From Chryseobacterium polytrichastri (GTDB taxonomy: Bacteria; Bacteroidota; Bacteroidia; Flavobacteriales; Weeksellaceae), in NCBI RefSeq assembly GCF_900142445.1, contig NZ_FRAV01000040.1:1-45239 (forward strand): a DNA stretch of 45,239 bases, written 5' to 3'. The notes under the pieces are model-generated. The model ran no database searches. It worked only from the letters and a program-made list of their open reading frames with translations, and had not been told where the DNA came from. The position numbers were made by a program, and so were the translations under genes. Below are positions 39,255 to 45,239 of the stretch, piece after piece (the stretch's first letter is position 1; every line of letters begins with the position of its first letter).

Positions 39255-40259
39255 TTATATTTTGAACCATAGCAACTCATTTTTGAGTTCCAAATCGGAT
39301 TCAAAATTATTGACAAATAAAGCTCCGGTGCCCAACCCTTGTGGCATCGGATTTTTTTTGGTAAATGTATACTGTGTAATTGCATTGAGTCCGATATTAC
39401 TTTCAAGCGCAGAGGTAATCCACCAACCAATATTGAATTCTTCTGCAAGAGAAATCCATTCATCAGAACAGGAAAAACCTCCCACTAAAGCAGGTTTTAA
39501 GATGATGTATTGAGGATTTATTGTTTGCAAAAGCTTCTTCTTTTCGTCGTAATTAATGATTCCTATTAATTCTTCATCTAAAGCAATCGGAGTTGGAGTT
39601 TCAGCGCATAATTCTGCCATATCGCTCCAATTACCTGCCTTAATGGGCTGTTCGATGGAATGAATATCCAAATCTGCCAATTGTTGCAATACTACTTTCG
39701 CTTCTACTTTGCTAAAACCACCGTTGGCATCAACACGTAATTCTAATTTTTCTTTGGAAAATTTCTGTCTTAATTTTTGAAGTACTACATGTTCAGATTT
39801 CCAATCGACTCCAATTTTCAATTTAATACAATGGAAACCATTATTCAGTTTATCCTGAATCTGCTCTTCCATATAATGAATGTCACCCATCCAGATCAAA
39901 CCATTGATAACGATTGAAGCTTTTCCTTGTGTAAATTCACTAGGAAAATATAGATTGCCTCCATTCTGTAAATTCAAAATGGCTTGTTCGTACCCAAACC
40001 AAATAGATGGAAATTCTTTTAATTCTTCTTTTAAAAACTCAGAGTCTTTTTCTATATGATCACAAAGCCATTGCAGCTTTTCTTCATAATCCGGTCGGTC
40101 ATCAAAACTCAGTCCTCTGAAAATAGCACACTCTCCTATTCCTTTTTTATCATTTTCTGAGATTTCGAGAATAAAAGTTTCTTTTTCATGCAAAACGCCA
40201 CGAGATGTTCCACTCGGGCGTTTGAATTCTAATAAATATCTAGAATATTTTGCTTTCAT
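39255..40259 (-). CDS. menC: o-Succinylbenzoate synthase (enolase superfamily)
   Basis: A 334-residue enolase-superfamily enzyme with all catalytic positions: KLK (Lys146, Lys148), metal ligands Asp177 (RVDANGGF), Glu203 (SIEQPI) and Asp228 (ALDEEL), and Lys255 (ILKPALVGG). These features and the N-terminal FKRPSGTSRGVLHEKETFIL fit MenC, which dehydrates SHCHC to o-succinylbenzoate in menaquinone synthesis. A dipeptide epimerase is the main alternative; the isochorismate synthase gene in the same window favours MenC. It follows fbp without any gap, so both are one operon. It converges on the double-glycine peptide gene across 14 nt with no terminator visible. Confidence 0.85.
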   Translation of the reverse strand: MKAKYSRYLLEFKRPSGTSRGVLHEKETFILEISENDKKGIGECAIFRGLSFDDRPDYEEKLQWLCDHIEKDSEFLKEELKEFPSIWFGYEQAILNLQNGGNLYFPSEFTQGKASIVINGLIWMGDIHYMEEQIQDKLNNGFHCIKLKIGVDWKSEHVVLQKLRQKFSKEKLELRVDANGGFSKVEAKVVLQQLADLDIHSIEQPIKAGNWSDMAELCAETPTPIALDEELIGIINYDEKKKLLQTINPQYIILKPALVGGFSCSDEWISLAEEFNIGWWITSALESNIGLNAITQYTFTKKNPMPQGLGTGALFVNNFESDLELKNELLWFKI

Positions 40260-41276
40260 TTATTTTACACTGTCAATTCGCATAAACTCCTCTGCTTTCT
40301 CTACCATATTTATACTTCCACAGAAAAACGGAATTCTTTGATGAAGTTCTGTTGGCTCAATTTCCAATATTCTTCTAAATCCGTCTGTTGCTTTTCCTCC
40401 CGCTTGTTCTGCCAAGAATGCCATAGGATTACATTCATACAGTAATCTTAGTTTCCCAGTTGGAGCTTGTGAATAAGATGGATAAATATAGATTCCACCT
40501 TTTAACATATTTCTATGGAAATCTGCTACTAAAGAACCAATATATCTTGAGGTATAAGGTCTGTCGCCTTCTTCCATCTGACAATATTTAAGATAGTTCT
40601 TAACACCTTGAGGGAATTTGATATAATTTCCTTCGTTGATAGAATAAATTTTACCCGTTTTTGGAAATGTCATATTCGGATGAGAAAGATAATAGGTCCC
40701 TAAAGAAGGATCCAATGTAAATCCGTTCACCCCGTTTCCTGTTGTATAAACAATCATGGTAGATGAACCGTAAATAACATATCCTGCAGCAATTTGATTC
40801 ACTCCTTTCTGTAAGAAATCCTCTAACTGAACGGGTGTACCTGGCTCGCTTACTCTTCTGTAAATAGAGAAAATAGTTCCTACAGAGACATTTACATCAA
40901 TATTCGAAGAACCATCTAGCGGGTCAATCAATACAACATATTTACTTAGATGACCATTTTCACCACACTTAATGTCAATAAAATCATCATTCTCTTCAGA
41001 AGCAATACCACAAACTACCTCTCTTTGGGATAATGCTGTAATAAAAATTTCATTAGCGATCACATCAAGCTTCTGCTGCTCTTCTCCCTGAATATTTTCA
41101 TTTCCTGCTTTTCCAATGATATCTGCAATTCCGGCCTTATTTACTTCCCTGTTTACCACTTTAGAAGCAAGTCTTATTGCACTCAGAAGACGTGAAAATT
41201 CACCTGTAGAATACTGGAAGTCGTCTTGTTTATCAATAAGAAATTCTCCTAAAGTCTGTAATGGTTGATCTGACAT
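40260..41276 (-). CDS. fbp: Class I fructose-1,6-bisphosphatase
   Basis: A 338-residue enzyme. The metal/phosphate signature is LIDPLDGSSNIDVNVSVGTI (117-136; Asp118, Asp121), the upstream acidic pair is ASEENDD (about 92-98), and GKLRLLYECNPMAFLAEQAGGKA near residue 268 is the conserved C-terminal substrate site. It hydrolyses fructose-1,6-bisphosphate to fructose-6-phosphate in gluconeogenesis. It heads the fbp-menC operon; I see no functional reason for the pairing. Confidence 0.96.
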   Translation of the reverse strand: MSDQPLQTLGEFLIDKQDDFQYSTGEFSRLLSAIRLASKVVNREVNKAGIADIIGKAGNENIQGEEQQKLDVIANEIFITALSQREVVCGIASEENDDFIDIKCGENGHLSKYVVLIDPLDGSSNIDVNVSVGTIFSIYRRVSEPGTPVQLEDFLQKGVNQIAAGYVIYGSSTMIVYTTGNGVNGFTLDPSLGTYYLSHPNMTFPKTGKIYSINEGNYIKFPQGVKNYLKYCQMEEGDRPYTSRYIGSLVADFHRNMLKGGIYIYPSYSQAPTGKLRLLYECNPMAFLAEQAGGKATDGFRRILEIEPTELHQRIPFFCGSINMVEKAEEFMRIDSVK

Positions 41277-41599
41277 ATTTTTCTTTTTACGTTTTGCTCA
41301 AATTTCGTAAAATTTGGAACAATATAAAGAATTTTCTTTCAAAATACACTACCTACTGTATATCAAATGATTACACCACAAACCCACATCAGTATCTGCA
41401 ATTTAGTCCTTAAAGTGAATCACCAATTTAACACGCGAAGGAAAGAAAATTTTAATATTTGGGCTGTATCAATAATTTTAATAAAATCTTAATTCTTAGT
41501 ACCACTCGCCTCTTTCATATCTCGTTGTAAATTTATAATTTTGACGTCCGTAAAAAACTCAATTAAATTTTATCTAACAATTTTATTTTTAACAATTTA
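41277..41599. other. Divergent regulatory region between fbp and aspartate kinase genes
   Basis: No gene is seen. TAATTTTG at 41536-41543 is a -7 element directed at the aspartate kinase gene, giving a leader of about 50 nt; no TTG sits at the right spacing. On the other strand only an imperfect GAAATTTG near 41300 could serve fbp. No riboswitch or attenuator structure is evident. Confidence 0.5.
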
Positions 41600-42838
41600 A
41601 TGAAAATTTTCAAGTTTGGTGGAGCATCGGTAAAAGATGCTGAAAGTGTAAAAAATGTATCCATGGTATTAGAAAGCCAAGGATTTGCTAAGTGTGTGCT
41701 GGTAATTTCAGCCATGGGCAAGACGACTAATGAATTGGAAAAAGTGGTAGAGCTTTATTTCAAGAAGGACAACTATCAAGCTGAGATCAAGAACATTAAA
41801 CAGAAACACATTGAAATAGCTAAGGGGCTTTTCCAGGAAAATCATGCTGTTTTTGCAGAAATCAATTTGTTTTTTGATGATATTGATTCTTTTTTACGAA
41901 GAAATAAATCTCCAAACTACAATTTTGTTTACGACCAGGTTGTAAGCTGCGGAGAAATGATTTCAACTAAAATCGTAAGCGAATATCTGAATGAGATACA
42001 GTTTACCAATCAATGGTTAGATGCCAGAGATTATATAAAAACTGACAATTCTTACAGAGATGGTAATGTAGATTGGAAAAAGACTGAAGAATTTATGTCT
42101 ACTCTAAACCCTGAAATCTGCTATGTAACGCAAGGTTTCATTGGTTCTGATGATAATAACTTCACAGTAACCTTAGGAAGAGAAGGTTCAGATTATTCTG
42201 CAGCGATCTTTGCTTATTGTTTAAATGCAGATGCAATGACGATCTGGAAAGATGTTCCAGGAGTAATGACAGGAGATCCAAGAAAATTCAAGGATGTAAC
42301 CCTTCTTTCACATATCTCTTATGAAGAGGCAATTGAAATGGCTTATTATGGAGCAAGTGTTATCCATCCTAAAACATTGCAGCCTTTACAACAAAAGAAT
42401 ATTCCTTTTTATGTAAAATCTTTCGTAGATCCTACTAAAGAAGGAACAAAAGTAGGTGCTTCAGATAAAAATGAATATCAGGAATCTTATATTTTAAAAG
42501 AAAATCAAAATCTTTTAAAAATTTCTACAAGAGACTTTTCATTCGTTGCTGAAGATCATATGAGTTTGGTTTTTGGTTATTTATCAAAATATAAAATCAA
42601 AGTTTCTTTGATGCAGAACTCTGCAATTTCCTTAGCTTTATGTCTGGAAGATAAATTTGGTAAAATAGACGAGCTTAATGAAGAACTTCAGAAAATTTTT
42701 AAAACTGAAGTAGTAAAAGATGTATCTTTATTTACCGTGAGAAATGCGAAGATGGAGAACATAGATAAATTTTACCAGGAAAAAAGTGTATTATTGGAAC
42801 AGATTTCTAAGAATACGCTTCAAATGGTAACACAATAA
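41600..42838 (+). CDS. lysC: Aspartate kinase
   Basis: A 412-residue monofunctional aspartokinase. KFGGAS (5-10) is the nucleotide/aspartate motif, VSCGEMISTKIVSEYL (about 115-130) the substrate region, and TLGREGSDYSAAIFAYCL and WKDVPGVMTGDPR (about 190-235) complete the kinase domain. From about residue 300 there is a C-terminal regulatory ACT region (FSFVAEDHMSLVFGYLSKYKIKVSLMQNSAISLALCLED). It phosphorylates aspartate in the route to lysine, threonine and methionine. There is no homoserine dehydrogenase fusion. The olsF-like gene starts 22 nt downstream. Confidence 0.92.
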   Translation: MKIFKFGGASVKDAESVKNVSMVLESQGFAKCVLVISAMGKTTNELEKVVELYFKKDNYQAEIKNIKQKHIEIAKGLFQENHAVFAEINLFFDDIDSFLRRNKSPNYNFVYDQVVSCGEMISTKIVSEYLNEIQFTNQWLDARDYIKTDNSYRDGNVDWKKTEEFMSTLNPEICYVTQGFIGSDDNNFTVTLGREGSDYSAAIFAYCLNADAMTIWKDVPGVMTGDPRKFKDVTLLSHISYEEAIEMAYYGASVIHPKTLQPLQQKNIPFYVKSFVDPTKEGTKVGASDKNEYQESYILKENQNLLKISTRDFSFVAEDHMSLVFGYLSKYKIKVSLMQNSAISLALCLEDKFGKIDELNEELQKIFKTEVVKDVSLFTVRNAKMENIDKFYQEKSVLLEQISKNTLQMVTQ

Positions 42839-42860
42839 AATTAATTGCGACTAAACACAC

Positions 42861-44702
42861 ATGAGTTTAATTTCGAAAAACGATTTAATTCAAGCTTCCG
42901 GCTTAAGTAAAATAGGATTTTTAAAGAATCCAATAGCATCTGCTGTGATGAGCATTGCTAAAATAAATGAAGTAAACAGACTATACGATAAACTAAAAGA
43001 TAAGGAAGGTAAAGACTTTTTCGACTCATTTGTGAGAGAAAGAAACTTAAGCTATGTTGCTTTTGAAGAAGATCTCGCAAAAATCCCAAAAACAGGACCA
43101 TTTATTTTGGTATCCAATCATCCACTAGGAGCGATTGACGGGATTTTAATGTGCAAAATTTTATCAGAAGTACGTCCGGATTTCAAGGTGATGGGTAATT
43201 TCCTTTTGGAAAAAATCAAGCCGATGGAGCCATTCGTAATTTCTGTAAATCCTTTTGAAAACAGAAAAGGAGCTTACAGCAGCTCTTCAGGAATGCGTGA
43301 AACATTAAAGCATTTACAAAACGGAGGTTGTGTAGGTATTTTCCCTGCAGGAGAAGTTTCTAACAAAAACAATCCTTACAGTGAAATTTTAGATAAAGAA
43401 TGGGAAAAACCGGCTCTTAAGCTTATTAAAATGGCAAAAGTGCCGGTAGTTCCTATGTATTTCCATGCAAAGAACAGCCGCCTTTTTTATCAGGTCGCAA
43501 AAATTCACCCGAGTTTACAGACCTTGATGCTTCCTGCTGAAATGATGAATGACAGGGAAAAACCTATCCGTATCAGGATTGGAAAACCCATCAGTGTCAA
43601 GACAATGGATGAGATGGAAACCATGGAAGAATTAGGAGAATTCCTAAAACGTAAGGTTTATATGATGAAATCTTACTACGAAAAGAGAAAGTCTTTGGCT
43701 CAGGCTATTAATCTTCAAAATCTATATGTAAAGTTCCCTTTGCTTAGAGAAGAGAATATTGTTCAGAATATCATTGATGAAACTCCGAAAGAAGATATCA
43801 TTAAAGACATTAGCAAACTGAAAGGCACTGATAAAATGCTTTTTAGTAATGGTAACTATGAAATCTATTTCACTGCTTACGAAGAAATACCTTCTGTAAT
43901 GAGGGAAATTGGGCGCCAAAGAGAGCTTACATTCCGTGCTGTAGGAGAAGGGAGTAATATGCCTTTTGACCTTGATGAATATGACAAGCACTATCATCAT
44001 CTTTTTCTTTGGGATAATGCAGAAGAGAAGCTTGTTGGAGCCTACAGAATGGCTTTAGGTAAGGAAGTAATGAAGAAATCTGGTATAAAAGGTTTCTACA
44101 CCAGTTCTTTATTTGAATTTGAACAAGATATCCATCCTTTCTTTAGAAAAGTAATTGAGATGGGAAGAGCCTATATCTGCCAAGAATACCAACAGAAACC
44201 CCTTCCTCTTTTCCTTTTATGGAGAGGAATTGTGCATGTTTGTTTAAGAAATCCTGACCATAAATTCCTAATGGGAGGTGTGAGTATCTCTAATAAGTTT
44301 TCAGAGTTCTCTAAATCATTAATGATTGAGTTTATGCGTTCTAATTATTATGATTCTGCAGTGGCTCAATACATTACTCCTAGAAACGAATATAAAGTAA
44401 GACTTAGAGAAAGAGATAAAAGCTTATTCTTTGACGAAATGGAATCTGATCTAAACAAGCTGGATAAGATCATTGACGATCTAGAACCAGAATTAAGATT
44501 GCCTGTTCTGATCAAAAAATACATTAAGCAAAATGCAAAAGTTATTGCATTTAACGTGGATCCCAACTTCAATGATGCCATTGATGGATTGATGTATATT
44601 AGGATAAGCGACCTTCCTGAAAGTACCATAAAACCTGTGTTAGAAGAAATGAGTGAACAAATAAGAAAGGAACAAGAAAATAATTCTCCTGAGAATCAGT
44701 AG
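42861..44702 (+). CDS. olsF: Bifunctional acyltransferase OlsF (amino-acid lipid synthesis)
   Basis: A 613-residue fusion. The N-terminal half (about 65-285) is a PlsC-type O-acyltransferase: VSNHPLGAIDG (84-94), GIFPAGEVSNK (about 154-164) and PVVPMYFHAKN. The C-terminal half (about 315-590) is a GNAT-like N-acyltransferase of the OlsB/hemolysin type: REIGRQRELTFRAVGEG, LFLWDNAEEKLVGAYRMALG, and VIEMGRAYICQEYQQKPLPLFLLWRG. This is the domain order of OlsF, which N-acylates ornithine (or glycine in other Bacteroidetes) and then O-acylates the product to give aminolipids of the membrane. The acceptor amino acid cannot be read from the sequence. It is 22 nt downstream of the aspartate kinase gene. 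Confidence 0.85.
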   Translation: MSLISKNDLIQASGLSKIGFLKNPIASAVMSIAKINEVNRLYDKLKDKEGKDFFDSFVRERNLSYVAFEEDLAKIPKTGPFILVSNHPLGAIDGILMCKILSEVRPDFKVMGNFLLEKIKPMEPFVISVNPFENRKGAYSSSSGMRETLKHLQNGGCVGIFPAGEVSNKNNPYSEILDKEWEKPALKLIKMAKVPVVPMYFHAKNSRLFYQVAKIHPSLQTLMLPAEMMNDREKPIRIRIGKPISVKTMDEMETMEELGEFLKRKVYMMKSYYEKRKSLAQAINLQNLYVKFPLLREENIVQNIIDETPKEDIIKDISKLKGTDKMLFSNGNYEIYFTAYEEIPSVMREIGRQRELTFRAVGEGSNMPFDLDEYDKHYHHLFLWDNAEEKLVGAYRMALGKEVMKKSGIKGFYTSSLFEFEQDIHPFFRKVIEMGRAYICQEYQQKPLPLFLLWRGIVHVCLRNPDHKFLMGGVSISNKFSEFSKSLMIEFMRSNYYDSAVAQYITPRNEYKVRLRERDKSLFFDEMESDLNKLDKIIDDLEPELRLPVLIKKYIKQNAKVIAFNVDPNFNDAIDGLMYIRISDLPESTIKPVLEEMSEQIRKEQENNSPENQ

Positions 44703-44738
44703 GTTTTTATTTTTATTAGAAAAAAGTGTGATTAATAC

Positions 44739-44769
44739 TTGCTTCATATATGAAAACTTAGTACTTTTG
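44739..44769 (+). promoter_or_regulatory. Promoter of tRNA-Phe
   Basis: TTG at 44739-44741, 20 nt, then TACTTTTG at 44762-44769: a full Bacteroidetes promoter, 40 nt before the tRNA. Confidence 0.75.
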
Positions 44770-44809
44770 CATCACTTTAAAACAACGAAGTAAGTCAAAC
44801 AAACAAAAT

Positions 44810-44882
44810 GGTTTCTTAGCTCAGTTGGTAGAGCAATGGATTGAAAATCCATGTGTCCCTGGTTCGATTCCTGGAGAAACCA
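44810..44882 (+). tRNA. tRNA-Phe (GAA)
   Basis: A 73-nt cloverleaf: acceptor stem GGTTTCT/AGAAACC, D-arm GCTC/GAGC with AGTTGGTA loop, anticodon arm ATGGA/TCCAT with loop TTGAAAA (anticodon GAA), T-arm CCTGG-TTCGATT-CCTGG, discriminator A. The CCA end is not encoded. Own promoter upstream and terminator downstream. Confidence 0.97.
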
Positions 44883-44904
44883 CAAGAAATTATTTGATTT
44901 CTAA

Positions 44905-44942
44905 AATCCCTTAAATTTTACGATTTAAGGGATTTTTATTTT
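44905..44942 (+). terminator. Rho-independent terminator of tRNA-Phe
   Basis: AATCCCTTAAAT / ATTTAAGGGATT form a perfect 12-bp stem with a 6-nt loop, followed by TTTATTTT. Confidence 0.93.
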
Positions 44943-44998
44943 ATCTAATGTTTTATCTTTTGTTTATTTAATAAAATTATACAAAGCAGTCCAGAATT

Positions 44999-45239
44999 TA
45001 GGATCAGTTCCAAAACTTGGGGACTACGCAAAAAGTTTAGATAATCTAAAAAGGAAAAACGATTTATCTCGCACGCCTCTAAGTTGTAATCTGAAGTTTT
45101 TTATTTTGGCATTGAAAGACTCAGCTGCCGCATTCGTGCTACGAGCATTAAAATAATTGAGAATATCATCATAGTTTAATATGATTGTTCTCGTTAATGT
45201 ATTGAAGGTTTTAAACCCGGACTCTTCCACTTCTTTAAA
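44999..45239 (-). mobile_element. End of an insertion sequence (ISAon1/ISL3-like), continuing outside the window
   Basis: The transposase 3' end plus about 24 nt of noncoding sequence (GGATCAGTTCCAAAACTTGG at 45001-45020) that is a candidate terminal inverted repeat. The other end and any target duplication are outside the window. The element lies 120 nt downstream of tRNA-Phe, beyond its terminator, so the tRNA is intact. Confidence 0.6.
45024..45239 (-). CDS. Transposase, C-terminal part (ISAon1-like)
   Basis: The reverse strand is open from the window edge to a TAG at 45024, giving 71 residues of the C-terminus; a GTG at 45230 is only an internal codon. The sequence TLTRTIILNYDDILNYFNAR followed by STNAAAESFNAKIKNFR and RGVRDKSFFLFRLSKLFA is the conserved end of ISAon1/ISL3-type DDE transposases, with the final catalytic Glu in AAAESFNAKIK. 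Whether the transposase is complete upstream cannot be judged. Confidence 0.82.
   Translation of the reverse strand, partial: FKEVEESGFKTFNTLTRTIILNYDDILNYFNARSTNAAAESFNAKIKNFRLQLRGVRDKSFFLFRLSKLFA

Overview
The window is AT-rich DNA from a Flavobacteriales bacterium, most likely Chryseobacterium or a close Weeksellaceae relative. The evidence is a type IX secretion sorting domain, a complete Bat (aerotolerance-type) operon, a PNGase F-like secreted protein, OlsF-type lipid synthase, menaquinone genes, a YpdA-type reductase, Bacteroidetes promoters (TTG/TTTG, about 20 nt, TAnnTTTG) and almost no Shine-Dalgarno sites. Genes are short-spaced and mostly housekeeping or conserved hypothetical. 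No prophage, CRISPR array or large island is visible.

Layout. 1-4.4 kb: the 5' part of a methanethiol S-methyltransferase gene (mddA-like), a membrane protein/ABC ATPase pair, a secreted protein, then a cobalamin riboswitch with its own promoter followed not by btuB but by an acyl-CoA thioesterase; an HD hydrolase and a secreted protein face it. 4.6-7.4 kb: a PadR - PspC - 32-aa peptide - TlpA-like thioredoxin operon. 7.4-13.1 kb: a PlsC-like acyltransferase, a MenI-like thioesterase and isochorismate synthase MenF; the last two are separated by a three-gene cassette of a lipoprotein, an ECF sigma factor fused to a membrane-anchored tail, and an outer-membrane barrel. 13.2-22.4 kb (minus strand): MarC and a small membrane protein, then the Bat operon moxR - GNAT - unknown - DUF58 - BatD-like - batA - batB - TPR - batD. 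22.7-25.7 kb: two divergent secreted proteins, one PNGase F-like with a T9SS signal. 26-32.7 kb: DinB, RlmB, lipoprotein, DUF4834, YfhO, glycosyltransferase. 32.9-38.6 kb: EVE protein, YpdA, MFS transporter, GlnRS and an alpha/beta hydrolase. 38.6-39.2 kb: a stretch with no long ORF that holds a sigma-54-type promoter, a 25-residue lysine-rich peptide, two stem-loops and a 55-residue cysteine-rich double-glycine peptide. 39.2-45.2 kb: menC-fbp, aspartate kinase, OlsF, tRNA-Phe and the end of an insertion sequence.

The best candidates for something undescribed are the sigma-54/small-peptide locus at 38.7-39.24 kb, the membrane-tethered sigma factor cassette at 9.0-12.1 kb, and the cobalamin riboswitch in front of a thioesterase at 2.4-3.1 kb. 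Short tandem 7- and 8-mers recur between genes and once inside a coding region. All functional statements rest on motif recognition by eye; no search was run.
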